Below, one piece after another: positions 11,813 through 17,483 of a DNA stretch of 20,014 nt. Position 1 is the first letter of the stretch; the number at the start of each line of letters is the position of its first letter. The stretch covers positions 1 through 20,014 of the forward strand of contig JAZQNP010000031.1 in NCBI GenBank assembly GCA_045627405.1. The letters run 5' to 3'. This DNA comes from Firm-04 sp045627405 (GTDB taxonomy: Bacteria > Bacillota > Clostridia > Oscillospirales > Ruminococcaceae). Under the pieces are notes generated by a model. The model was not told the DNA's origin. It ran no database searches and worked only from the letters and a program-made list of their open reading frames with translations. The translations under genes were made by a program, and so were the position numbers.

Positions 11813-11846
11813 GCCGTGTTCTGCCGCCTGCGAACACGGCTTTTTT
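11813..11846 (+). terminator. terminator of the candidate antisense RNA
   Basis: Arms GCCGTGTTC (11813-11821) and GAACACGGC (11832-11840) with a 10-base loop and six T. The T run is only on the rightward side, so it serves the plus strand; no plus-strand gene precedes it. Confidence 0.8.
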
Positions 11847-11884
11847 GTTGAAGAGGCGAGAAGCGGGCAATGTGCTGCATTTTG

Positions 11885-11916
11885 ACTGCCCAACTGTCCA
11901 ACTGCTCAACTGCCAA
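11885..11916. repeat. octanucleotide tandem array 1 (four units)
   Basis: ACTG recurs at 11885, 11893, 11901 and 11909, exactly every eight bases, in units of the form ACTGYYCA. It is intergenic and near a terminator. Confidence 0.75.
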
Positions 11917-11930
11917 AAAGTGAAAAGCAG

Positions 11931-11971
11931 AAAAAGCGGACGCACCCCGCAAAAAAATGCGGGGCGCGTCC
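11931..11971 (-). terminator. minus-strand terminator upstream of rpoB
   Basis: On the minus strand GGACGCGCCCCGCA pairs with TGCGGGGTGCGTCC around a five-T loop, followed by GCTTTTTC. One pair is G-U on the minus strand but a mismatch on the plus strand, which indicates the minus orientation. No minus-strand gene precedes it in the window. Confidence 0.72.
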
Positions 11972-12016
11972 TGTATGGAAGTATTATAGGAGCAGGCTGT
12001 GGAAGGTGGTCAATCC

Positions 12017-12051
12017 CGTATCCCGTACTATCGTAATATCGTATTATCGTA
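12017..12051. repeat. octanucleotide tandem array 2 (about five units)
   Basis: CGTA recurs at 12017, 12024, 12032, 12040 and 12048 (steps 7, 8, 8, 8), in A/T-rich units like ATCGTAAT. Different sequence from array 1, same period. Confidence 0.65.
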
Positions 12052-12085
12052 ATTCTGTGGGACTGACAGACAAAGCGGCAGCGTG

Positions 12086-12126
12086 CATGTGCAGCCCGTT
12101 TGGGCGGAGTATTTCTTCTGCACATG
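12086..12126. repeat. perfect 9-base inverted repeat with internal small hairpin
   Basis: CATGTGCAG (12086-12094) and CTGCACATG (12118-12126) enclose 23 bases that contain CCCGTTTGGG. It would fold as RNA from either strand and forms the 5' end of the candidate minus-strand small RNA. Confidence 0.65.
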
Positions 12127-12136
12127 ATTTTGCCAT

Positions 12137-12180
12137 CTATATATACATGGTTTTTCACCCCTCAGTTTTTCCGAAAAAAC
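12137..12180 (-). repeat. dispersed promoter-like repeat, copy A
   Basis: Read on the minus strand: GTTTTT/AAAAAC mini-hairpin with CGG-containing loop, TGAGGGG, then AAAAACCATGTATATATAG. It matches copy B (13840-13884) at all but a few positions. It points away from the sigma gene. Confidence 0.75.
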
Positions 12181-12277
12181 GCAAATTGTCTGAAACTTTG
12201 TGCAAATAAACAAAAAGATCGCCTAAAATCGACCGCCGTTTATACTATGCGACAAATCTGGCGAAACGGCGTATTTC

Positions 12278-12306
12278 TTGACAAAAAATGTGCGGAATGT
12301 TATAAT
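12278..12306 (+). promoter_or_regulatory. consensus sigma-A promoter of the ECF sigma gene
   Basis: TTGACA (12278-12283), a 17-base spacer and TATAAT (12301-12306). Start near 12313 gives a leader of about 26 bases. The sigma gene therefore does not depend on itself for this promoter. Confidence 0.87.
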
Positions 12307-12338
12307 GAGAAAACACTAGATCGGCAGGGGGTGAGACT

Positions 12339-12860
12339 GTGAAAAATGAGCAGAAATGCGAAGAAACCATTCGTACATACTATTCTGCAATTTACCGCTA
12401 TTGCCTGAAACTGCTGAGGGGAGATGTGGAAGCTGCGGAAGATTGTACGCAAACTGTGTTTTTACTCCTGCATGAAAAGAGAAATGAGCTGGATTTTGGC
12501 TCGCGTATCAAGAGCTGGCTGTTTGTTGTCGCGGAGAGAACTGCCAGAGATTATCTTGCGAGGGAACAGCGGAGAAAAGCCGTCATTGCAGGAAACATAG
12601 ATGATATGGAAAACAGTTTCACAGACCCTTGGAGAGATGCCGAAGAAACCGTGCTGGACTGTCTGACGGAGGAAGAATACCGTCTGGCGGACGCATATTA
12701 TTCGGCTGCATACGGCAGCCGAAAACAGCTTGCAGAGCAGCTTGGGATGAGCCTTGCGCAGCTTTACAAGAAGGTTTTTGACATCCGGGAGAAGCTGAGG
12801 AACGCGGCAGAGGTGCAGTCGGAATCGCAGGGAGATTTTGACGAAAAATCGGAGGACTGA
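12339..12860 (+). CDS. ECF-type RNA polymerase sigma factor
   Basis: 173 residues, the usual size of an ECF sigma, with only regions 2 and 4. Region 2 spans about residues 8-78: YYSAIYRYCLKLLRGDVEAA, then EDCTQTVFLLLHEK (core-binding helix) and IKSWLFVVAERTARDYLARE. Region 4 spans about 107-158: LTEEEYRLADAYYSAAYGS, then the helix-turn-helix RKQLAEQLGMSLAQLYKKVF. The acidic C-terminal end after LRNAAE may be disordered. Start is GTG 12339 behind GGGGGTGA; no in-frame ATG is near. A DUF4367 single-pass membrane protein follows after 92 bases and is the likely anti-sigma, though I see no zinc-binding HxxxCxxC motif in it. The target promoter may be the repeat found at 12137-12180, 12918-12937 and 13840-13884. 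Confidence 0.88.
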   Translation: MKNEQKCEETIRTYYSAIYRYCLKLLRGDVEAAEDCTQTVFLLLHEKRNELDFGSRIKSWLFVVAERTARDYLAREQRRKAVIAGNIDDMENSFTDPWRDAEETVLDCLTEEEYRLADAYYSAAYGSRKQLAEQLGMSLAQLYKKVFDIREKLRNAAEVQSESQGDFDEKSED

Positions 12861-12884
12861 TCCTGATTCTTTGTGCAAAAGGAC

Positions 12885-12937
12885 GTTTTTCTTAGGAATG
12901 TAAAAAAAGTACCGCCTGTAAAACCATGAATATATAG
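12885..12937 (+). repeat. dispersed promoter-like repeat, copy C (diverged)
   Basis: GTAAAACCATGAATATATAG (12918-12937) matches the end of copies A and B apart from one missing A and one T-to-A change. The upstream part is diverged but still has GTTTTT, then an A run, then 16 bases before ATGAATATATAG, the same spacing as the other copies. It ends directly at the ribosome site of the next gene. Confidence 0.6.
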
Positions 12938-12952
12938 AGAGGAGTGATCAGA

Positions 12953-13771
12953 ATGGAACGTCAGGAGCTTTTCCAAGCGATCAAAAAAGGAGATGCAGAC
13001 CGCGAATTTCTCATGGAAATAGAAGAAGCACTGGATAAGGAACTCAGCAAACCGGTCTCCGAACAGGATTTTGATTTGATTGACGATCTGACCCAGACAA
13101 TTTCGCTGATGGAGCAAACGGATGCGCTGATTGCAAGGAGAACCAGAGCCGGTATTGCACAGCTCGAATATCAGCTTACCCGCAAGCCCGTGCGGAAATG
13201 GAAAAAGAGCGTTGTCGCGGCGGGACTCTGCGCGGCGGTCATCGGGCTTTCCTGTATCTGGTCGGCTTCTGCATTCGGCTTAAAAAATCTCCCGTCTGTC
13301 TATCAAATATCGGGCGGCAGCATTCAGATTGACATGACGGCACCGTTTGATGCAGAAATCAAAGCTGAGAATATTTATGCCGATGAAATGCGCAGCATAT
13401 GCGACGAGCAGGGATTCCGGCCGCTGATCCCGTCCTATATCCCGGACGGCTTCGAGCCGACAGACCTTTACGGAACGGCGCAGTACTATGAAACATATCG
13501 TACTGTCCGGTTTGATTTCAAATGCAAGGATTCCAAACTGACTCTCATATATTGGGATTATGAGCATGCGGAGGATCTTCCGAAGATGGGAATCCCCTCT
13601 GATACTTACAATTTCACGCAGGAGGTTTTCAACGGAACGGTCGTTCATGTCGTAAAAGAAAATAATCAGTATACGGCGGTGTTCCTGATCGGTCAGACGC
13701 AGTATCTGCTGTTTACGGACGGTCTGGATTATGATGAAAGCCGGCATGTGCTGGAATCTATGTTTCCATAA
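12953..13771 (+). CDS. DUF4367-type single-pass membrane protein, probable anti-sigma factor
   Basis: 272 residues. Residues 1-80 are charged and cytoplasmic, including the segment VSEQDFDLIDDLTQTISLME seen in other clostridial DUF4367 proteins. A transmembrane helix follows at about 86-108 (SVVAAGLCAAVIGLSCIWSASAF) after RKWKK. The outer part, about 110-272, has LIPSYIPDGFEPTDLYG, the usual opening of DUF4367, then alternating strands ending SRHVLESMFP. This layout (inner domain, one helix, outer sensor-like domain) next to an ECF sigma suggests an anti-sigma that releases sigma on an outside signal. ATG 12953 has AGAGGAG eight bases upstream; the GTG at 12944 overlaps that site. A terminator follows at 13797. 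Function is inferred from context. Confidence 0.85.
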   Translation: MERQELFQAIKKGDADREFLMEIEEALDKELSKPVSEQDFDLIDDLTQTISLMEQTDALIARRTRAGIAQLEYQLTRKPVRKWKKSVVAAGLCAAVIGLSCIWSASAFGLKNLPSVYQISGGSIQIDMTAPFDAEIKAENIYADEMRSICDEQGFRPLIPSYIPDGFEPTDLYGTAQYYETYRTVRFDFKCKDSKLTLIYWDYEHAEDLPKMGIPSDTYNFTQEVFNGTVVHVVKENNQYTAVFLIGQTQYLLFTDGLDYDESRHVLESMFP

Positions 13772-13796
13772 ACGCCCGTCGAAACCAATAAAAAAG

Positions 13797-13838
13797 AAGC
13801 TCCGGTTTTGTGCATTCGTACAAAATTGGAGCTTTTTT
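13797..13838 (+). terminator. terminator after the sigma/DUF4367 genes
   Basis: A 15-pair stem, AAGCTCCGGTTTTGT (13797-13811) with ACAAAATTGGAGCTT (13820-13834), including two G-U pairs, an 8-base loop and further T residues. It separates the secreted-protein gene from the two upstream genes. Confidence 0.85.
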
Positions 13839-13839
13839 C

Positions 13840-13884
13840 GTTTTTTGGGGAAAAACTGAGGGGGTAAAAACCATGTATATATAG
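13840..13884 (+). repeat. dispersed promoter-like repeat, copy B
   Basis: GTTTTTT, GGGG, AAAAAC, TGAGGGGG, then TAAAAACCATGTATATATAG. It lies between a terminator and the ribosome site of the secreted-protein gene, exactly where that gene's promoter must be, and no sigma-A promoter is visible there. GAAAAAC, 16 bases, ATGTATA has the geometry of an ECF promoter. Confidence 0.75.
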
Positions 13885-13926
13885 AGGGGATTGATATTTT
13901 GAGATTTGAGAAAGGAGGTGAGAACA

Positions 13927-14421
13927 ATGAAGCAGAGAAAACTTCTGGCATTTGCGTGTGCGTTCTTTTTGATGCTTGTCACCGCCTTGCCGTTTTCCGT
14001 GAGTGCAGAGACCGTGAACGAGTCGGAAGCGATTGTAACGAGCATGGGAGAACCGGGCGGAAGCGTTACTGCCACGGGCTTGATTATACTGCACAGCCTG
14101 AGCTTTTCTGCCGGAACGGCAAAAGTGTACATCACAGGCAAAACAATCGGATCGGACATCATGGCGAAAATCGGTTTTATTGACATTGAAATTCAGCGGA
14201 GCCCGAACGGGTATAACGGCTGGACAACAGTCAGTACACCGAGTGATCTGATTCTGCAAAACACAGCCAGCTATGAAATCAACAAATATCCCATATCGGT
14301 GACAGGCGGTTATTATTATCGCGTGCATCTGACGCATTACGCAAAAGAAACCGGATGGTTTTTCCCGGATTCACAGAGCATCACGGTTTATTCCGGTGCG
14401 ATTTGGGTTCCGGAGAGTTAA
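13927..14421 (+). CDS. small secreted protein of unrecognised family in the ECF locus
   Basis: 164 residues. A clear signal peptide covers residues 1-28 (MKQRKLLAFACAFFLMLVTALPF, given in part, with cleavage after VSA). The mature part of about 136 residues is strand-rich with no cysteine, no obvious catalytic motif and no anchor. It ends with YPISVTGGYYYRVHLTHYAK and SITVYSGAIW, an Ig-like or beta-sandwich pattern. ATG 13927 has AAAGGAGGTGA just upstream; an earlier in-frame ATG at 13906 lacks one. A terminator separates it from the DUF4367 gene, so it needs its own promoter, and repeat copy B is the only candidate. It may be an effector whose production is switched on by the upstream sigma factor (inferred). 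I considered DUF6147-like proteins but cannot confirm it. Confidence 0.75.
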   Translation: MKQRKLLAFACAFFLMLVTALPFSVSAETVNESEAIVTSMGEPGGSVTATGLIILHSLSFSAGTAKVYITGKTIGSDIMAKIGFIDIEIQRSPNGYNGWTTVSTPSDLILQNTASYEINKYPISVTGGYYYRVHLTHYAKETGWFFPDSQSITVYSGAIWVPES

Positions 14422-14439
14422 AATCATCTGAAAAGAGGG

Positions 14440-14534
14440 GTCTGAAAAAACAGACGGAGAGAATCAGTGCTCACAAAGGATCCGGCGCGGCTGCTGTATA
14501 GCGGTCAGCGGTGTCCGGCTTTGTGAGACAAAGC
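14440..14534 (+). other. structured 3' region after the secreted-protein gene
   Basis: Two hairpins lie between the stop and the terminator: GTCTG-A6-CAGAC (14440-14455), and a long one with perfect 9-base arms CTCACAAAG (14470-14478) and CTTTGTGAG (14519-14527) continued by CCGG/CCGG (14482-14485 and 14515-14518) around a GC-rich 29-base loop. It could be an mRNA 3' stabiliser or a processed small RNA. Confidence 0.5.
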
Positions 14535-14536
14535 GT

Positions 14537-14567
14537 TTGCCCCGCCGGAGGCGGGGCAATTTTTTTT
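14537..14567 (+). terminator. terminator after the secreted-protein gene
   Basis: Arms GCCCCGCC (14539-14546) and GGCGGGGC (14550-14557) with a 3-base loop, then AA and eight T. Confidence 0.92.
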
Positions 14568-14687
14568 GCTCTCTCGCAACCGGTATAGATATTGTGTGAT
14601 TTTTGCAGCCATCCGAATAATAAACAGATCATTTCAAAAGAAAAAATGCAGAAACGGCGTTCGCTGAAAAACCGCCAAAACTTTCCG

Positions 14688-14717
14688 CAAATAAAACAAA
14701 GTGCCGCGTTTATACTA
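14688..14717 (+). promoter_or_regulatory. possible sigma-G-type (forespore) promoter of the spore protein gene
   Basis: CAAATA (14688-14693), a 17-base spacer and TATACTA (14711-14717) match the known sigma-G consensus TGAATA/CATACTA at 4 of 6 and 6 of 7 positions. No sigma-A -35 box is present. It fits the expected forespore expression of spore proteins. The leader also has a GGGCAG/CTGCCC hairpin at 14754-14778. Confidence 0.45.
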
Positions 14718-14813
14718 TTACCACGGCAGCAAAAAAAGAAGCGCACTGCAATCGGGCAGTCGTTTCAGCGTGCTGCCCTACGCGCCAATGCGCAAGAAAA
14801 GGAGAAACACACA

Positions 14814-14993
14814 ATGAAGGGTGAATTTACGCAGAAGGGCAAGGAAGCCCTCGAACGCTTTAAGATGGAGTCTGCCAACGAGGTTGGCGTGACCCTGAAA
14901 CAGGGCTACAACGGCGATCTGACTTCCCGCCAGGCTGGTTCGATCGGCGGTCAGATGGTCAAGAAGATGATCGACGCTTACAAGATGCAGTAA
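14814..14993 (+). CDS. alpha/beta-type small acid-soluble spore protein
   Basis: 59 residues, about the family's size. SASPs coat and protect DNA in the dormant spore and are degraded on germination. The family pattern is seen in ESANEVGVTLKQGYNGDLTS followed by RQAGSIGGQMVKKMIDAYKM, matching the second conserved DNA-binding block (usual form R-x-N-G-S-V-G-G-x-M-x-K). Two usual features differ: the Asn in that block is Ala41, and the germination-protease site, usually Glu-(Ile/Phe)-Ala, reads Glu19-Ser20-Ala21. ATG 14814 has AAAAGGAG nine bases upstream; the frame continues further up but the extra residues look unlike the family. A possible sigma-G promoter lies 100 bases upstream. It is the only sporulation gene seen in the window. 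Confidence 0.88.
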   Translation: MKGEFTQKGKEALERFKMESANEVGVTLKQGYNGDLTSRQAGSIGGQMVKKMIDAYKMQ

Positions 14994-14997
14994 TCAT

Positions 14998-15035
14998 CTG
15001 AACGGCTGAATAGCTGAACAGCTGAACAGCTGAGT
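14998..15035. repeat. octanucleotide tandem array 3 (five units)
   Basis: CTGA recurs at 14998, 15006, 15014, 15022 and 15030, every eight bases; the best unit is CTGAACAG. It sits between the spore protein stop and its terminator, so it is transcribed. Confidence 0.78.
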
Positions 15036-15039
15036 AGCG

Positions 15040-15073
15040 CAGCGGCTCCGATTCTGTCGGAGCCGCTGTTTTT
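15040..15073 (+). terminator. terminator of the spore protein gene, abutting the ABC-F gene
   Basis: Perfect 12-base arms CAGCGGCTCCGA (15040-15051) and TCGGAGCCGCTG (15057-15068), a 5-base loop and five T. The T run overlaps the stop codon of the leftward ABC-F gene, so the hairpin may end both transcripts. Confidence 0.88.
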
Positions 15074-16991
15074 AATCTTCCAGTTCGATGAGCTGTTCCA
15101 GATATGCGTCAAGTGCAGTGCGGATTTTCTCCAAGCGTGTGCAGACAGCCTGCATTTTTGTGTAGTCGCCGAAGACCTCTTCGCGTTCCAAAGATGCGGT
15201 CAGAGCCTTTTCCTCGTCTGCAAGAACATCCATTTCCTGTTCGATGCGCCGTTTTTCGGCTCTCTTCCTGGCTTCCGCCGCGCGCTGCTCTTTGGATTTG
15301 AATGCTGACTGTGCTTTTTCGGCGGCTTTTTCCGCTTTTCCGGCAGCGATTTCAGCCTGTTCCGCTTCGGTTCTGCGGCGAATCTGCTCCTGATAGGAGG
15401 AGAATTTGCCTTTGAATTGATGCAGGGTGCCGTTTTCGAGAATGAGAAGCTGATCAGCAATGCGTTCGAGCAGATAGCGGTCGTGGCTGACGAACAGCAC
15501 CGTGCCGTCAAATTCTGCGAGAGCCTGTTCGAGGATTTCCTTGGTGGAAAGGTCGAGATGGTTTGTCGGTTCATCGAGCAGCAGCACATTGCCGTGTTCC
15601 ATCATCAGGATTGCAAAGCAGAGCTTCGCGCGTTCTCCGCCGGAAATCACGCCTGTTTCCTTGAATACATTTTCACCGGTGATGCGCACCTGCCCCAGAA
15701 GAGAGCGCACCTCAAAATCGGTGAGCGAGGGATAGCGTCCGTGCAGCTCATCGAAAACGGTTGCAAACGGATCGAGGCTTTCGCTCTCCTGTTCAAAGCA
15801 GCCGAGACGGGTACCCGCTGCCCAGCGGACCAGACCCTTGTGCGGGATGATATTGCGCAGCACTTTCAGCAGTGTCGATTTGCCGGCACCGTTTTCCCCG
15901 ATGATACCGATTTTATCGCCGCGCCGGACATTGAATGAAATGCCGTCCATCAGCGTTTTCTGCATGGCACCGGTTCCGACAGTCAGATCAATATTCTTGA
16001 CTTCAAGCACATCGAGCGGCGGCGTGACCACATAGGTAAAAGCGAGCTTTGCGGTTTTTGCGGCAGAATACGGGCGGTCGATGCGCTCTATTTTTTCCAG
16101 TTGCCTTTCGCGGGATTTTGCAGCTTTTGCCGTGGATGCCCGCACTTTATTGCGTGCGACATAGTCCTCTAATTTAGCGATTTCTTTCTGCTGTGCGTCA
16201 TATTCCTTTTGTCTGCGGTCTCTTGCCTCTTCGCGCAGACGGGTGAACGCGGAATAATTCCCCTTATATCGGGTCAGTGTGCCGTGTTCCAGCTCACAGA
16301 TGCTGGTGCAGAGTCTGTCGAGGAAGAAGCGGTCGTGGCTGACGATCAGCAGCGCGCCTTTCCAGCCTTTGAGGTATTCTTCGAGCCAGCCGACCGTCTG
16401 AAAATCGAGATGGTTTGTCGGCTCATCGAGAATGAGCAGATCCGGCGCAGAGAGCAGCAGCTTGCAGAGGGCAAGACGGGTTTTTTCGCCGCCGGAAAAG
16501 CTGCCGACAGCACGCTGCATGTCATCTTCCGAAAACCCCATTCCATAGAGCACCGTGCGGATGCGCACATCGGTATGATACCCGTCATTGATTTCAAAAT
16601 ACGCAGAGAGACGGGCATATTCATTTGCCTGAAAATCGGTGAGACCGCCGTTCTGCATTTCGGCTTCCAGACCTGCCATCTCCGCTTTGGCGGCAAGCAG
16701 TGGCGCAAAGGCATCCTCCATCTCCTCGTGAACGGTTTTTGCGCCGTCCAGACCGGCATTCTGCGCGAGGTAGCCGATGCGCAGACCGGGCATTTTGGCG
16801 ATCTGCGGATCATCGTGTTCATAGGAATCGGGCAGTTCTTCTTCTGTGAGAATGCGCAGAAAGGTACTTTTGCCGCAGCCGTTGTCACCGACCAGACCGA
16901 TGCGGTCCTGATTTTCGATCGTCAGTGAAAGTGCGCGCAGTACATGACTGCCGTTATAAAACTTGTGAATTCCGGTACAGGAAATCAGCAT
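15072..16991 (-). CDS. ABC-F family ATPase (translation-associated)
   Basis: 639 residues with two ABC ATPase domains and no membrane segment, the ABC-F layout. Domain 1: Walker A GDNGCGKS (35-42), signature FSGGEKTR (165-172), Walker B LLILDEPTNHLD (185-196). Domain 2: Walker A GENGAGKS (365-372), signature ISGGERAK (449-456), Walker B VLLLDEPTNHLD (469-480). Between them, about 250-310, is the charged helical linker that reaches into the ribosome in this family. The C-terminus (about 535-639) is a Glu/Lys/Ala-rich coiled coil as in Uup and YdiF. Most members act on stalled ribosomes; a minority give resistance to ribosome-targeting antibiotics, which cannot be told from sequence here. ATG 16991 has AAAGGAG seven bases upstream; the ATG at 16997 is too close to it. 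It has its own promoter. Confidence 0.93.
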   Translation of the reverse strand: MLISCTGIHKFYNGSHVLRALSLTIENQDRIGLVGDNGCGKSTFLRILTEEELPDSYEHDDPQIAKMPGLRIGYLAQNAGLDGAKTVHEEMEDAFAPLLAAKAEMAGLEAEMQNGGLTDFQANEYARLSAYFEINDGYHTDVRIRTVLYGMGFSEDDMQRAVGSFSGGEKTRLALCKLLLSAPDLLILDEPTNHLDFQTVGWLEEYLKGWKGALLIVSHDRFFLDRLCTSICELEHGTLTRYKGNYSAFTRLREEARDRRQKEYDAQQKEIAKLEDYVARNKVRASTAKAAKSRERQLEKIERIDRPYSAAKTAKLAFTYVVTPPLDVLEVKNIDLTVGTGAMQKTLMDGISFNVRRGDKIGIIGENGAGKSTLLKVLRNIIPHKGLVRWAAGTRLGCFEQESESLDPFATVFDELHGRYPSLTDFEVRSLLGQVRITGENVFKETGVISGGERAKLCFAILMMEHGNVLLLDEPTNHLDLSTKEILEQALAEFDGTVLFVSHDRYLLERIADQLLILENGTLHQFKGKFSSYQEQIRRRTEAEQAEIAAGKAEKAAEKAQSAFKSKEQRAAEARKRAEKRRIEQEMDVLADEEKALTASLEREEVFGDYTKMQAVCTRLEKIRTALDAYLEQLIELED

Positions 16992-17030
16992 GATCATTCT
17001 CCTTTGGTGTTCAGCATGGGGTAATATCTC

Positions 17031-17059
17031 ATTATAGCACATTCATGCGGGAAATGCAA
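17031..17059 (-). promoter_or_regulatory. sigma-A promoter of the ABC-F gene
   Basis: On the minus strand TTGCAT (17059-17054), a 17-base spacer and TATAAT (17036-17031). The leader is about 35 bases, too short for the long attenuator seen before some resistance ABC-F genes. Confidence 0.78.
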
Positions 17060-17134
17060 TATCCAAACGCCGCAGAAGCAGCATGTTTTCCGTGCAGAGC
17101 GCATACAATGGAGCGAAAGGGGCGTGTGTGCGGT

Positions 17135-17344
17135 ATGCAGAAAACGGATCCGCCGCTGCGGGATGTGTTTGCGGCGCAGTGGCTGATTGCGGTGCTGATC
17201 GGGCTGCTTTTCTGCGGGATGCAGCTGTTTGTGCCGGATGTCTGTGCCGCGATGCTGGACGCGCTTTGGCGCATGGCAGAAGAAAGCCCCGCACTCACAG
17301 ATCTGCCGGCGTTTCTACTGCATCATTGGCATTTACAGTGCTGA
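17135..17344 (+). CDS. small single-pass membrane protein, unknown function
   Basis: 69 residues from ATG 17135: a short polar N-terminus (MQKTDPPLRDVF), one hydrophobic helix at about 14-32 (AQWLIAVLIGLLFCGMQLF), then an amphipathic tail ending HHWHLQC with a C-terminal Cys. I recognise no family. The start is uncertain: AAAGGGG lies 12 bases before ATG 17135 and three before an in-frame GTG at 17126, while ATG 17108 and ATG 17045 have no ribosome site. A weak TACAAT box at 17104-17109 could be its promoter. It ends 44 bases before a bidirectional terminator, and the gap it fills is otherwise unused, both of which favour a real gene. A degraded remnant of a longer membrane protein is also possible. 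Confidence 0.45.
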   Translation: MQKTDPPLRDVFAAQWLIAVLIGLLFCGMQLFVPDVCAAMLDALWRMAEESPALTDLPAFLLHHWHLQC

Positions 17345-17388
17345 GTGACGCATCTTTGTATGCGCAGTGTGTCGTATCATCGCGAAAA

Positions 17389-17427
17389 AAATCCCGAAAG
17401 CGGAGTGAGAAGCTGCTTTCGGGATTT
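17389..17427. terminator. bidirectional terminator between the small membrane protein and the response regulator
   Basis: Perfect 13-base arms AAATCCCGAAAGC (17389-17401) and GCTTTCGGGATTT (17415-17427). On the minus strand it is followed by a strong T run (complement of the A run 17385-17388), so it is best suited to the response regulator gene ending at 17484. Confidence 0.85.
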
Positions 17428-17483
17428 GTTTTGATTTGTTTGTGACTGCATTCGTTTGACGGCGTTGCTGCCGGACTGCCGGA

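Larger units (their letters stand above)
11718..11846 (+). ncRNA. candidate small RNA antisense to the rpoB mRNA 5' end
   Basis: A promoter at 11682-11711 and a terminator at 11813-11846 bracket about 129 bases in which I find no convincing reading frame (only a nine-codon ATG frame without a ribosome site). The first 30 or so bases are complementary to the start of the predicted rpoB leader. The RNA also runs through the rpoB promoter DNA. Its existence is inferred from promoter plus terminator only; I recognise no known RNA family. Confidence 0.42.
11931..12134 (-). ncRNA. candidate small RNA from repeat copy A to the 11931-11971 terminator
   Basis: About 200 bases with no supported reading frame, starting just after the promoter-like repeat at 12137-12180 and ending in a good terminator. 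It would contain a 9+9-base hairpin (12086-12126) and the octamer array at 12017-12051. The same repeat stands before the DUF4367 and secreted-protein genes, so this RNA may share their control. Inferred; no known family recognised. Confidence 0.35.

Noticed and set aside
11775..11885. A short plus-strand frame starting MFVKHFLKKLEKL inside the candidate antisense RNA
   Set aside because: It has no proper ribosome site and reads through the terminator stem and T run, so it is unlikely to be translated.
11983..11988. TATAAT on the minus strand just before the minus-strand terminator, with TTGACC upstream
   Set aside because: The spacer is 19 bases and transcription would start only about five bases before the terminator hairpin, leaving almost no RNA. 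Not called as a promoter.
12028..12213. A 61-codon minus-strand frame covering repeat copy A
   Set aside because: It reads through the repeat and the hairpin, has no ribosome site, and similar peptides near copy B come only from the shared DNA repeat.
14998..15035. Tandem repeats taken as a possible CRISPR array
   Set aside because: Units are eight bases with no spacers, and no cas gene is present.
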